A stretch of DNA of 64,000 bases from Streptomyces sp. MMG1121 (lineage in GTDB: Bacteria; Actinomycetota; Actinomycetes; Streptomycetales; Streptomycetaceae), in NCBI RefSeq assembly GCF_001280015.1, contig NZ_LGDV01000191.1:46436-110435 (forward strand), read 5' to 3'. This document shows, one piece after another, positions 33,101 to 40,984 of the stretch. The translations under genes and the position numbers were made by a program. The notes under the pieces are model-generated. The model did not search any database. It was not told the DNA's origin and saw only the letters and a program-made list of their open reading frames with translations. How positions within the stretch are numbered: the first letter of the stretch is position 1; the number at the start of each line of letters is the position of its first letter.

Positions 33101-33167
33101 GGAGCGGTCGCCGTCTCACCACACGCCTGCGGCCCCTCCGGCTCCCAGTCCCTCCGTATCAGGAGCC
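33101..33167 (+). promoter_or_regulatory. Two-hairpin leader A, masks ribosome site
   Basis: Stem 1: GGAGCGGTCGC (33101-33111) pairs with GCGGCCCCTCC (33129-33139) with one mismatch, around the 17-nt loop CGTCTCACCACACGCCT. Stem 2: GGCTCC (33140-33145) pairs with GGAGCC (33162-33167), which contains the Shine-Dalgarno of the gene starting at 33172. The same layout occurs at 36505-36564 and 40903-40978. Confidence 0.6.
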
Positions 33168-33171
33168 CCCA

Positions 33172-33462
33172 ATGCGCACGTACATCGGCGGTCATCAGGC
33201 CGTCTCCGTGAACGACTTCATCGAACTGGCCCTGGGCACCCCGGCTGAGCTGTGGCTCGGGGTGGAGGGCGAGACCGACGAGGAGCGCGCGGCCCGTCTG
33301 GACGCGGCGCGCGACATCCTCGCCGAGAACCCCGATCTTCCGGACGACGTGAGCCGGGTCATCAAGGTGATCGAGGCGCACGCCCCGGAGCTGTTCAACG
33401 TCGTCCCGCTGGCCCGCCCGGTTGGGCGCCGGCGGCCCGCGCGACAGGGAGCGGCGGCATGA
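33172..33462 (+). CDS. Hypothetical element protein, 96 aa
   Basis: The soluble protein begins MRTYIGGHQAVSVNDFIELA and has an acidic helical middle (GETDEERAARLDAARDIL) and a basic tail. No family is recognised. Its ribosome site AGGAG lies in a hairpin of the structured leader just upstream. Its stop overlaps the start of the next gene (ATGA), beginning a run of overlapping small genes. Confidence 0.65.
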   Translation: MRTYIGGHQAVSVNDFIELALGTPAELWLGVEGETDEERAARLDAARDILAENPDLPDDVSRVIKVIEAHAPELFNVVPLARPVGRRRPARQGAAA

Positions 33463-33782
33463 ACGAGCCGGTGACGCTGGACGCGCTGGCCGTTCCAATG
33501 CGCGTGCTGCGGCTGCTGGCCGCTGACTTCGGATACCTGCCCGCCCCGGACGTCGACCTGTCCCGCATCTACCCCGAGCGGCTGACCCTGCGGTTCCACG
33601 AGGGTCTGCACGCGTTCGAGGCGTGGCGGGAGGCCTTGGCCGTGCCGCCGGAGAAGGTGGCGCACGGGGTGCAGGGCGACGGCGCGACGCGCGTGCTGAA
33701 GGCGTCGACCGACTACGCGGGTGCAGAGGTGCACCTGATCGGCTACGCCGACGTGCCCGTTGCGGACGGGGGTGCGGAATGA
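33459..33782 (+). CDS. Hypothetical element protein, 107 aa
   Basis: The protein has no signal, membrane segment or recognised domain. Distinct stretches are LAADFGYLPAPDVDLSRIYP and LRFHEGLHAFEAWREAL. It starts in an ATGA overlap with the previous gene and ends in an ATGA overlap with the DUF2637 gene, so it is made as part of one coupled set. Confidence 0.65.
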   Translation: MNEPVTLDALAVPMRVLRLLAADFGYLPAPDVDLSRIYPERLTLRFHEGLHAFEAWREALAVPPEKVAHGVQGDGATRVLKASTDYAGAEVHLIGYADVPVADGGAE

Positions 33783-34795
33783 ACGCCCCCGAGACGACAC
33801 AGACCGCGGAACGTCCGGCGGTCCCGCCGCTGACGAAGCCGGAGATGGGTCTTGCCGGTGTCGGTGCCCTTGCTGCCGCCGCGGTCGGCGCCCTGGGCTT
33901 GGTTTCCTCCTTCGACGCGGTGTCTCTCGCCGCTGCCCGTTGGGGCTTCTCTCAGCCGTGGATGCTGCCGGTCGGTAACGACGTAGCCATTCCGGTGTTC
34001 ACCGTGGCCAACCTGCTGTTGATCCGGCTGGACATGGCGTTGGCGTGGGTTCGGTTCGTGCCCTGGGCGCTCACCCTGGTCACCTGCGGGCTGAACGTCG
34101 CCGCTGGGCACTCGCTGTGGGCGAAGGTGGCGCACGGGACGATGCCGCTGCTGTGGGTGGTCTTTTCCGAGATCGGCGCGCACGTCTACGCCGTCCGCAT
34201 CGGCGCTGTGACCGGTCGGCGTATGGAGAAGATCCGGTTCTCTCGCTGGCTGCTGGCCCCGGCGCCTACGTTCGCTCTGTGGCGTCGGATGACGCTGTGG
34301 GAGGTCACCTCCTACGCCGACGCCCTCGCGCTGGAGAAGGAACGGCTGCTGGCCCGCGCGGACCTGCGGGAGCGCTACGGCCGCACATGGCGCCGCCAGA
34401 CCCCCCGCCGCGAACGCGTCCTACTGCGACTGGGAGAACTCGCCCCGGCCGCCGCAGACATCAAGCCCGACCCGACGCCGGAGTCGGAACAGGCCCCGGC
34501 GGAGCCGAAGCGCGAGGTGCCCAAGCCGCGGCGCAAGCGGCCGGCCAAGGAAAAGGCCACCAAGCCGCAGCGCACACCGGCCGAACTGCTCGCTGAGGCA
34601 CGCACCATCACGGCCGACTGGACGAACGCCAAGGTCAACGCCGAGGCACTGCGTAAGGCGCTGCACTGCGGAGCCCGTCCCGCCCGGCAGGTGCGGGATG
34701 CTCTGCTCGATGAGCGGGCCGCGAGCTACCCCCTGTACGCCGCCCTCGCCCCGGACGACGAGGCGGAGAGCGTCGCTGAGGGGGTGGCCGTGTGA
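33779..34795 (+). CDS. DUF2637 membrane protein
   Basis: The 338-aa protein has four hydrophobic helices between residues about 20 and 140 (LAGVGALAAAAVGALGLVSS, VAIPVFTVANLLLI, VPWALTLVTCGLNV, LLWVVFSEIGAHVYAV), matching DUF2637, a family frequent on Streptomyces plasmids and integrative elements. The long basic C-terminal half (PKRE, KPRRKRPAKEKATKP) is cytoplasmic and likely contacts DNA or other proteins. It may help plasmid spread or partition, but no mechanism is established. Overlaps both neighbours. Confidence 0.8.
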   Translation: MNAPETTQTAERPAVPPLTKPEMGLAGVGALAAAAVGALGLVSSFDAVSLAAARWGFSQPWMLPVGNDVAIPVFTVANLLLIRLDMALAWVRFVPWALTLVTCGLNVAAGHSLWAKVAHGTMPLLWVVFSEIGAHVYAVRIGAVTGRRMEKIRFSRWLLAPAPTFALWRRMTLWEVTSYADALALEKERLLARADLRERYGRTWRRQTPRRERVLLRLGELAPAAADIKPDPTPESEQAPAEPKREVPKPRRKRPAKEKATKPQRTPAELLAEARTITADWTNAKVNAEALRKALHCGARPARQVRDALLDERAASYPLYAALAPDDEAESVAEGVAV

Positions 34796-35442
34796 ACACC
34801 CTGACCACGGTCCTGCTGTCCGTGCTGCCGCTCGCCGTCGGTTGGGGGGTCCACGTGTGGTGGTTGCGGGGCTGTTTGAACACCGCCCGGCGTGACCCGC
34901 TCACCGGGTTACGCACCCGCGACGGCTTCACCCGCCGTGCCACAACCCTGCTCAAGGACCCGCGCGCGGTCGTCGTACTGGCCGACGTCGACAAGTTCAA
35001 GCACATCAACGACACCCACGGGCACGCCGCCGGGGACGCCCTGCTGAAGGCGACCGCGGACCGGCTCGCCCACTACGTCGGCCGCTCCGGTGTCGCCGGA
35101 CGGCTCGGGGGCGATGAGTTCGCCGCCGTGCTCATCGAGGACCACGGCACCGCTGCGGACCTGCTCGCCGTCCTGCACGGCGTGCTCGCCCGCCCCGTCG
35201 ACGGCCAAGACCAAGCCGTCCGCACCACGGTCAGTCTCGGGTGGGTGCGCGCCGCGGACTTCCCCGGCGACGACCTGTCCGGGCTGCTGCGCAGGGCGGA
35301 TGAGGCGATGTACGCGGCCAAGCAGGGCCGCGCCGGGGCCCGCCGCGCGGGGCTTGGCTGGCTGTTCGCCACCGTCACAGGCCGTCGCGCCGGCCGAACT
35401 GGCGCCCGCACCGATGCCCCGGTCGTGGGGGTGGCGGCATGA
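34792..35442 (+). CDS. GGDEF domain protein (diguanylate cyclase)
   Basis: The 216-aa protein has one N-terminal membrane helix and a GGDEF domain: RDPLTGLRTRDGF, LADVDKFKHINDTHGHAAGD, and the active-site RLGGDEFAAV. These residues are those required to make cyclic di-GMP. The inhibitory RxxD site five residues before GGDEF is absent (RSGVAGRLGGDEF), so product inhibition is not expected. In Streptomyces c-di-GMP acts through BldD to hold back sporulation. GTG 34792 overlaps the previous stop. Confidence 0.88.
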   Translation: MNTLTTVLLSVLPLAVGWGVHVWWLRGCLNTARRDPLTGLRTRDGFTRRATTLLKDPRAVVVLADVDKFKHINDTHGHAAGDALLKATADRLAHYVGRSGVAGRLGGDEFAAVLIEDHGTAADLLAVLHGVLARPVDGQDQAVRTTVSLGWVRAADFPGDDLSGLLRRADEAMYAAKQGRAGARRAGLGWLFATVTGRRAGRTGARTDAPVVGVAA

Positions 35443-35768
35443 AGTCCCAGCCGCTCGCCGCGGTCGGCACGTGGCGGCCGGTGATGGAGGTGGCGGGCTA
35501 CCGCTGCCAGTGCACCGGCCAGTGCGGCAACCCGCATGCCAAGACGGAGGGTCGCTGTCCGCGCGAGCACCACGCGTACACCAGCAAGCGCGGTCACCGC
35601 ATCCGCCTGATGGCGGCCCCTGCTGATGCGCTTACCCCGCCTGTGAAGGCCGCCGCGCTGCCGGTGGGGGAGCTGCGTGCCTGGTGCCCGGACTGCCACA
35701 TCGCCGCCGCCCGCCGTGCTCGCACTACGGCCCCGGTGGACGACGCGCCGGGCCTGTTCGATCTGTGA
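35439..35768 (+). CDS. Cys-rich HNH-like small protein
   Basis: The 109-aa protein has a cluster of Cys and His: YRCQCTGQCGNPHAKTEGRC, EHHAY, and a later WCPDCHIAAARR. The final WCPDCH with basic residues looks like the zinc knuckle of HNH nucleases, but the catalytic His is not clearly placed. Such proteins recur on actinomycete elements near transfer genes. Starts in an ATGA overlap with the GGDEF gene. Confidence 0.65.
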   Translation: MKSQPLAAVGTWRPVMEVAGYRCQCTGQCGNPHAKTEGRCPREHHAYTSKRGHRIRLMAAPADALTPPVKAAALPVGELRAWCPDCHIAAARRARTTAPVDDAPGLFDL

Positions 35769-35808
35769 CGCCATCTGCTCCCGGCGGGCTGTGCGCCCGC
35801 AGACGACT

Positions 35809-35828
35809 CATCACCCCTAGGAGGGGTT
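35809..35828 (+). promoter_or_regulatory. Hairpin masking a Shine-Dalgarno
   Basis: In TCACCCCTAGGAGGGGTTAA, CCCCT pairs with AGGGG around AGG, burying the ribosome site of the gene at 35833. A GCGGGC/GCCCGC stem lies just upstream. It may limit translation, or only reflect the strong ribosome site. Confidence 0.4.
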
Positions 35829-35832
35829 AACC

Positions 35833-36150
35833 ATGGCTAAGCCCGACACTCGCCGCCTGGACCGCGAGATCCAACAGACCACCCGCAAGCTCAAGGCCGT
35901 TCAGGACCGCGAGATGTGGCCGCTGACCGGCCGCGAGCGCCGCGCCGTCCTGGCTGCAATGGCTAGCGGCTCATACAGGGTCGTACGCGGCAACAGCCCC
36001 GCGCGAGCCGAACGGAAGCTGACAACCGCGTGGGGCTCGGCCGAGACGCGGCTGTCCACGGAGATCCACGCCCTGCAGACCGCGCGGCAACGGATCGTGA
36101 ACGAGGCCGCCACCGTTAAGGCCGCCAAGAAGTCCTCGGGGTGGTGGTGA
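35833..36150 (+). CDS. Hypothetical element protein, 105 aa
   Basis: The protein is basic and helical: RRLDREIQQTTRKLKAVQDR, then RLSTEIHALQTARQRIVNEA, both coiled-coil-like, around a central RERRAVLAAMASGSYRVV. No family is recognised. AGGAGG precedes the ATG. Its end overlaps the next gene (GTGA). A DNA-binding helper of transfer is possible from charge and context only. Confidence 0.65.
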   Translation: MAKPDTRRLDREIQQTTRKLKAVQDREMWPLTGRERRAVLAAMASGSYRVVRGNSPARAERKLTTAWGSAETRLSTEIHALQTARQRIVNEAATVKAAKKSSGWW

Positions 36151-36497
36151 CCGTGGCCGGCAAGAACACGCTGAGCCTGAAATGGATCACCGATCTATTC
36201 CGCGGCTCGGGTGACTCGATCCGTCAGCCGCTCCCCGCCGACTCGGCACAGTTCGTCTGTCTGTCCGGCAGCAACTTTGGCATCCACGGCCCGATCCCGG
36301 CGTCTCGGGCCCGCTTCACGGTCAACCGACGCCGGGCATGGGGACACGACGTCCGCGCTTATCCGACCACCGGCCGCGACGGCACCCCGTTCACGGTCAT
36401 CTACACCCGCGTCGCCTACACCGACGCCCCCGGCCTTGAAGCCCTGATCACGGTCTTCGAGTTCCCCGCCGGCAGCGCACTCCCGCCCGGCATGTAA
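36147..36497 (+). CDS. Hypothetical element protein, 116 aa
   Basis: The protein starts VTVAGKNTLSLKWITDLFRG and has a beta-rich body (AQFVCLSGSNFGIHGPIPAS). No domain is recognised and no membrane segment is seen. GTG 36147 is chosen because it overlaps the previous stop; two other GTG codons lie just upstream in frame. It is followed after eight bases by the structured leader of the translocase gene. Confidence 0.6.
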   Translation: MTVAGKNTLSLKWITDLFRGSGDSIRQPLPADSAQFVCLSGSNFGIHGPIPASRARFTVNRRRAWGHDVRAYPTTGRDGTPFTVIYTRVAYTDAPGLEALITVFEFPAGSALPPGM

Positions 36498-36504
36498 CCC
36501 AACG

Positions 36505-36564
36505 GGCCCGGCCGCCCACCTCTCACAGCGACGGCCGGGCCTTCCCTCCCGCCATTCCGGAAGG
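36505..36564 (+). promoter_or_regulatory. Two-hairpin leader C, before translocase gene
   Basis: Stem 1: GGCCCGGCCG (36505-36514) pairs perfectly with CGGCCGGGCC (36532-36541) around the 17-nt loop CCCACCTCTCACAGCGA. Stem 2: CCTTCC (36540-36545) pairs with GGAAGG (36559-36564), the ribosome site of the translocase. The arms of the two stems share two bases, so they may compete. Layout matches leaders A and B. Confidence 0.6.
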
Positions 36565-36571
36565 ACCCTCA

Positions 36572-38803
36572 GTGAAGCACCCCGACGACGACAACGAACT
36601 CTTCAACCGACTCGAAGCCGAGATGGCCACCGACTCCCGCCCCGACACGGGCGGTGAGGTAGTCGACCTCGACAAGGCCCGATCGGCGCGTGCCGAGTCG
36701 ACCGACCCGAGCGCCCGCCCCGGCGCCGACCGGTCGCCCGACTCGCCCGCCGAGGAGTCGGCCGACCCGACCACCCGCGCTATGGTCGACCAGCCGACCC
36801 CGAAGGCCACCGGTCCGGGCTACCTCGGTCGGCTCGCCGCCGCCAAGCGCCGGGCCGTGATCCCCATCTGGCTGCGCTCGCTGGCCGAACTCAAGACCGC
36901 GTCCGCGTGGGTGGCCCGCCACTACACGCATACCGTGGCCTACCACGCGTTTCGCTCCCCGTGGTACGCCGCCCGCCTGTCCATGCAGGCTCCGGCCGGG
37001 CTGGCCCGGTTCACCGGGGGCACGATGCGGTGGGTGGCCGACCGCGAGGGCGAGCCGGTCCGCCTCGCGGCCGTGCGCCGCGAGGACGCCGCCGAGTACC
37101 TGAAGCTCTCGCGGCAGCGCGACGGACGGGTCCGACTGCGCACGCTGGTGGCCGTGCTGGGCATGTTCGTGGGCTTCGGTCTGGCGCTCGCCCTGTACGT
37201 GCTCGCCCCCGGCTGGCTGCAAGCCGTCTCGGTCGGCGCCCTGGTGCTCGCGCTCGGGGCCGCCGGACGCAAGGCCGATGATCCGGTTATCCACAGGGCT
37301 GTGGAAGTTCCGAAGGCATCCAAGCTCACGTCGGACATCGTGCTGCGGGCGCTTGGTGCGATCGGCATTGCCGCGATCAACCAGGCGCAGTCCAAGGGCC
37401 GGGACGGGTTCGAGTTCACGGCCCCGATCACCCGCGACGGCCCCGGCTGGCGGGCAGAGGGCGACCTGCCCTTCGGCGTGACCGTCACGGACGTGATCGA
37501 GAAGCGGGAACGCCTCGCGTCGGGACTGCGCCGGCCGCTGGGCTGCGTGTGGCCGGAGGCGGAGTCGGAGGAGCACCCCGGCCACCTCGTTCTGTGGGTC
37601 GGTGACCAGACCCTCAAGGCCGCACGGAAGCCCGCGTGGCCGCTGCTGAAGTCCGGCACGGTCGACCTGTTCAAGCCGGTCGCCTACGGCACCGACCAGC
37701 GCGGACGGTGGGCCGAGGTCACGCTCATGTTCATCGCCGGGATCATCGGCGCCATCCCCCGCATGGGCAAGACCTTCCTGCTCCGGCTGCTGCTGCTCAT
37801 CGCCGCCCTCGACCCGCGGGCGGAAGTGCACAGCTACGACATGAAGGGCACCGGCGACCTGGACCCGGTCGGCGAGGCCGTCTCACACCGGCACGGCGTC
37901 GGCGAGGAGGACGCGACGATCCTGTACGCGCTCAACGACTTCCGCGCCCTGCGCGAGGAACTGCGGCGCCGTACCAAGGTGATCCGCTCGCTGCCCCGGG
38001 ACATCTGCCCCGAGAACAAGGTGACCAGCGCACTCGCGGACAAGCGCTCCCTGGGACTGCACCCGATCGTGGTCGGTGTGGATGAGTGCCAGGTTCTGTT
38101 CGAGCACGCCGAGCACGGCAAGGAGTTCGAGGAGATCGCCACCGACCTGGTCAAGCGCGGTCCCGCCACCGGGATCGTGCTGCTGCTCGCCACGCAGCGC
38201 CCCGACGCCAAGTCGCTGCCCACCGGCATCTCGGCGAACGCGAGCACGCGGTTCTGCCTGAAGGTGATGGGCCAGACCGAGAACGACATGGTTCTCGGCA
38301 CGTCCTCCTACAAGCGTGGGGTGCGGGCCACGATGTTCGCGTGGGGTGACAAGGGCCTGCACTACTTCGTGGGTGAAGGCTCCGACGCCCGGATCGTCTC
38401 CAGCACGTTCCTGGACGCGCCCATGGCCGAGCGCGTCGCGGTCCGCGCCCGCAGCGTGCGGGAGAAGGCCGGACTGCTGTCCGGCTACGCACTCGGGGAG
38501 GCACCCGAGGCGGTCACCGGCCCGTCCTACGACCTGCTCGCCGACGTCGCGGCCGTGGTGCCGGAGACCGAGGAGCGGGTGTGGAACGAGCGGATCGCCG
38601 CCCGCCTCGCCGAACTGCGCCCCGAGGTCTACGGCGGCTGGAGGGGCGAGAACGTCACCAGCGCGCTCAAGCCGCACCACGTCCGCACCCGCGACGTGGC
38701 GGGGACGACGGACGACGGCACCCGCACCACCCGCCGGGGCATCGCCCGCGCCGACCTCATGAAGGCGATTGCGGAGCGTAGCGAAAACCCGGGCGCCGCA
38801 TAG
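36572..38803 (+). CDS. FtsK/TraB-type conjugal DNA translocase
   Basis: The 743-aa protein is the main transfer protein of the element, moving double-stranded DNA between hyphae. After an acidic start, two membrane helices lie around residues 190-230 (LVAVLGMFVGFGLALALYVL, SVGALVLALGAAG). The motor domain has Walker A in IPRMGKTFLLRLL and Walker B in IVVGVDECQVLF, plus LLLATQRPDA. The C-terminal part probably holds the winged helix that reads the clt repeats. GTG 36572 lies behind the structured leader. Four 8-bp repeats follow the gene. Confidence 0.92.
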   Translation: MKHPDDDNELFNRLEAEMATDSRPDTGGEVVDLDKARSARAESTDPSARPGADRSPDSPAEESADPTTRAMVDQPTPKATGPGYLGRLAAAKRRAVIPIWLRSLAELKTASAWVARHYTHTVAYHAFRSPWYAARLSMQAPAGLARFTGGTMRWVADREGEPVRLAAVRREDAAEYLKLSRQRDGRVRLRTLVAVLGMFVGFGLALALYVLAPGWLQAVSVGALVLALGAAGRKADDPVIHRAVEVPKASKLTSDIVLRALGAIGIAAINQAQSKGRDGFEFTAPITRDGPGWRAEGDLPFGVTVTDVIEKRERLASGLRRPLGCVWPEAESEEHPGHLVLWVGDQTLKAARKPAWPLLKSGTVDLFKPVAYGTDQRGRWAEVTLMFIAGIIGAIPRMGKTFLLRLLLLIAALDPRAEVHSYDMKGTGDLDPVGEAVSHRHGVGEEDATILYALNDFRALREELRRRTKVIRSLPRDICPENKVTSALADKRSLGLHPIVVGVDECQVLFEHAEHGKEFEEIATDLVKRGPATGIVLLLATQRPDAKSLPTGISANASTRFCLKVMGQTENDMVLGTSSYKRGVRATMFAWGDKGLHYFVGEGSDARIVSSTFLDAPMAERVAVRARSVREKAGLLSGYALGEAPEAVTGPSYDLLADVAAVVPETEERVWNERIAARLAELRPEVYGGWRGENVTSALKPHHVRTRDVAGTTDDGTRTTRRGIARADLMKAIAERSENPGAA

Positions 38804-38812
38804 GCCCGGACG

Positions 38813-38902
38813 GTGCTACCGGTAGCACCCACACCTGCTACCGGTAGCACCCCCGCTAGCACCCCAAACACGCCCCCACCTGTGATCTAGCGGATAGCAC
38901 CC
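38813..38902. repeat. TAGCACCC repeats, candidate clt transfer site
   Basis: TAGCACCC occurs four times (38823-38830, 38845-38852, 38857-38864, 38895-38902) within 80 bases, two of them inside palindromes GTGCTACCGGTAGCAC (38813-38828) and TGCTACCGGTAGCA (38836-38849). TraB-type translocases are known to recognise clustered 8-bp repeats next to their own gene, so this is a likely clt locus. Confidence 0.6.
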
Positions 38903-38943
38903 CACCTGCGGAAACCGCTGAAAACCGCCTGGAAGGGCCCCTG

Positions 38944-39198
38944 ATGACCCCCATCCTCCTTGCTATCGCCTGCCTGTTCATAGTCACCCTGAGTTACGGC
39001 GGGCTGTGTGCGGCCTCGCCGTTCGGTAACTGCCGCAAGTGCCGCGGCATGGGCCACCAGCTCAAGACCGACCGCAAGGGACGCCTCAAGCGCGGCAAGG
39101 ACTGCCGCCGCTGCCACGCGACCGGCAAGCGCATCCGCGTCGGTCGCTGGCTCTACAACCGCTGGGCCCGCATCTACCGCGCCGGCACCGCCGACTGA
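38944..39198 (+). CDS. Small membrane protein with CxxC zinc-ribbon motifs
   Basis: The 84-aa protein has one N-terminal helix (ILLAIACLFIVTLSYGGLC) and a basic cytoplasmic part with two knuckles, CRKCRGMG and CRRCHATG, in DnaJ-like CxxCxG style. It lies between the putative clt site and the Spd-like genes. A role in transfer as an accessory membrane protein is suggested by position only. Confidence 0.65.
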   Translation: MTPILLAIACLFIVTLSYGGLCAASPFGNCRKCRGMGHQLKTDRKGRLKRGKDCRRCHATGKRIRVGRWLYNRWARIYRAGTAD

Positions 39199-39215
39199 CC
39201 ACGAAGGGACCACCC

Positions 39216-39413
39216 ATGACCCACAACCCCGAGCCCGCTCAGCCCCCGATCGTCATCGTCCACGACGAAGGCGCGGACCTCCTCAACCTGGCCCGCGCCG
39301 AACGCTCTCTGTCCGGCGAGCCGCCGGTCACCGTTGATGAACTCCGCCGTCTCATAGCCGAGATGCGTGCCCGCGCCGCCCACTTCGGCTCGCGCCCGGA
39401 GACGGGCCGATGA
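39216..39413 (+). CDS. Small hypothetical protein, 65 aa
   Basis: The soluble protein has a short start (PIVIVHDEGADLLNLARAER) and a helical end (VTVDELRRLIAEMRARAAHF). No family is recognised. Its stop overlaps the next ATG (ATGA), so it belongs to the spread-gene run. Confidence 0.6.
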   Translation: MTHNPEPAQPPIVIVHDEGADLLNLARAERSLSGEPPVTVDELRRLIAEMRARAAHFGSRPETGR

Positions 39414-39604
39414 TCCTCACCTTCTCGGCCGTGCTGCTCTTCGGTCTCGCCTCCGCCATCGCCGTCAAGACCAGGTCGACCGGCGCGGGTGCCGCGGTGC
39501 TGCTGTTCCTCTTCGGGTTCTTCACCGCCGGAACCGGCGCCTACGGGCCCATTCGCGACCTGGTGGCGTCCTTCGCCCGGTTCCTGTCCCAGCTCGGCCA
39601 CTGA
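39410..39604 (+). CDS. Small membrane protein, Spd-like
   Basis: The 64-aa protein is two hydrophobic helices (MILTFSAVLLFGLASAIAV; AAVLLFLFGFFTAGTGAYG) with short loops. Proteins of this size and type next to an FtsK-like translocase are usually spread (Spd) proteins, thought to help plasmid movement between compartments of the recipient mycelium. Coupled to the preceding gene. Confidence 0.65.
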   Translation: MILTFSAVLLFGLASAIAVKTRSTGAGAAVLLFLFGFFTAGTGAYGPIRDLVASFARFLSQLGH

Positions 39605-39617
39605 CCGGAGGCATCCC

Positions 39618-40214
39618 GTGAACGAACCCATCGTCGTGCGGCACTGGGCTATCACCGCCGCGCCCAAGGCAGCGCCCGCCGTCGCCACCACGACCGTGCT
39701 CGCCCTCGCCCGGATCTGGAACGCCAACGGCGCCGAACACTCCGTCGGCAACGCCGCCCTCATGGCGGTCCTCGCCGCCGGAGCAGCAGCGGGCGGCGCT
39801 TCCCTGGCTCGCGCCGGTGAGCCCGTGCTCGCCGCTACCGGTTACGCCGTCTCCGGCAGCCTCGCCCTCGCGGGCGTCGCCGGATACTCCGACGACCTGT
39901 CCCTGCCGCTGCTGCTGTGGGCGCTGGCCACCGTGCTCGCCTACTGCTTCACCGCCCGCCACTGGCGCCAGGACCGGCGCGACGCCCTCGACCACCAGCG
40001 GCACATGGGCGAGCGGCGCGAGGAACGCGCCCACATCGAGCGCGTCGAGACCATCCGCGCCACCGCTCAGATCGAGGTGGCCCGCGCCGGAACCGCCTAC
40101 GCCGAACAGCTCGCCCAGGCGCTCATCACCCGATCCACACTGCCCGGCTTCGACGCCACGGCCCTGGAGTCCGCCGGACTGCCTGAACTCCCCATCGCAC
40201 GGGAGGCCCGGTGA
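39618..40214 (+). CDS. SpdB-like membrane protein
   Basis: The 198-aa protein has about four hydrophobic stretches ([64 protein letters not shown]) followed by a helical charged C-terminal half ([20 protein letters not shown]). This is the layout of SpdB-type intramycelial spread proteins. GTG 39618 follows GGAGG by seven bases. Its stop overlaps the next gene. Confidence 0.75.
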   Translation: MNEPIVVRHWAITAAPKAAPAVATTTVLALARIWNANGAEHSVGNAALMAVLAAGAAAGGASLARAGEPVLAATGYAVSGSLALAGVAGYSDDLSLPLLLWALATVLAYCFTARHWRQDRRDALDHQRHMGERREERAHIERVETIRATAQIEVARAGTAYAEQLAQALITRSTLPGFDATALESAGLPELPIAREAR

Positions 40215-40399
40215 CGTTCGAGATCCGCGTCATCTGCACCCCGGACGACGCCGACTGCGTCAGCAGCGCTCTCGCCGCTGTGTTCGAGACCGGCGCCGCG
40301 CGCCGGTACCCCACCCGCGACGGCAAACGACTGCGGCTCTACGTCACCGCCGATCACCGCAACTCCGGCACCCACCCCAACCACCTCGAAAGCGAGTGA
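40211..40399 (+). CDS. Small hypothetical protein, 62 aa
   Basis: The protein starts in a GTGA overlap with the SpdB-like gene. Content: [20 protein letters not shown], then a basic beta-like [13 protein letters not shown]. No family is recognised. It precedes ssb by five bases, so it is probably part of the same transcript. Confidence 0.6.
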   Translation: MTFEIRVICTPDDADCVSSALAAVFETGAARRYPTRDGKRLRLYVTADHRNSGTHPNHLESE

Positions 40400-40404
40400 T
40401 CCCC

Positions 40405-40896
40405 ATGGCCGTGGGAGAGACCACCATCACCGTCGTCGGCAACCTCACCGACGACCCCGAACTCCGCTTCACCCCGTCCGGCGCGGCACTGGCCAAGTTC
40501 TCCGTCGCATCCACCCCGCGCACCTACGACAAGACCTCCGGCCAGTGGCAGGACGGCACCGCGATGTTCCTGCGCTGCACCGCATGGCGCGACCTCGCCG
40601 AGCACGTCGCCGACAGCCTCACCAAGGGCATGCGCGTGGTCGTCACCGGCCGTCTGCGTCAGCACAACTGGCAGAACGAGCAGGGAGAGAACCGCTCGAT
40701 GCTCGCCCTGGAAGTCGACGACATCGGCCCCTCGCTCCAGTTCGCCACAGCCAAGGTCGAACGCTCCCAGCGCAAGAACGCCGCGACCGCCCCGGCCGCC
40801 GACCCGTGGAACACCGCCGCCCCCGCCTCCAGCGGATGGGGCACCCCCGCTCCCGCCGGTGGTGACCGGCAGCAGGGCGACGAACCGCCGTTCTAG
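40405..40896 (+). CDS. ssb: Single-stranded DNA-binding protein
   Basis: The 163-aa protein has the OB-fold SSB domain ([57 protein letters not shown]) and a flexible tail ending DEPPF, the acidic tip that recruits replication partners. It probably protects single strands made during replication of the excised element by the primase-polymerase and helicase encoded next. This copy is separate from the chromosomal ssb. Confidence 0.92.
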   Translation: MAVGETTITVVGNLTDDPELRFTPSGAALAKFSVASTPRTYDKTSGQWQDGTAMFLRCTAWRDLAEHVADSLTKGMRVVVTGRLRQHNWQNEQGENRSMLALEVDDIGPSLQFATAKVERSQRKNAATAPAADPWNTAAPASSGWGTPAPAGGDRQQGDEPPF

Positions 40897-40902
40897 ATAC
40901 AC

Positions 40903-40978
40903 CCGGGGCGGGCGCCGTCTCACCACAAGCCTGCGCCCGCCCCGGTTCTCCAGTCCCTCCGCAGAGAATCAGGAGACC
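40903..40978 (+). promoter_or_regulatory. Two-hairpin leader B, before primase gene
   Basis: Stem 1: CCGGGGCGGGCGC (40903-40915) pairs perfectly with GCGCCCGCCCCGG (40933-40945) around the loop CGTCTCACCACAAGCCT, which differs from leader A in one base. Stem 2: GGTTCTCC (40944-40951) pairs with GGAGACC (40972-40978), covering the ribosome site of the primase gene, with one bulged T. It starts seven bases after the ssb stop, so stem 1 could also end transcription. Confidence 0.62.
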
Positions 40979-40984
40979 CCCAGC

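Noticed and set aside
38813..38902. CRISPR array
   Set aside because: The repeats are 8 bp with irregular short spacing and lie beside a conjugal translocase; no cas genes. Better read as clt.
40903..40945. Plain terminator for ssb as the full explanation of the hairpin
   Set aside because: The position fits, but the loop sequence is shared with a distant leader whose stem is different, which a simple terminator would not require. A dual role remains open.
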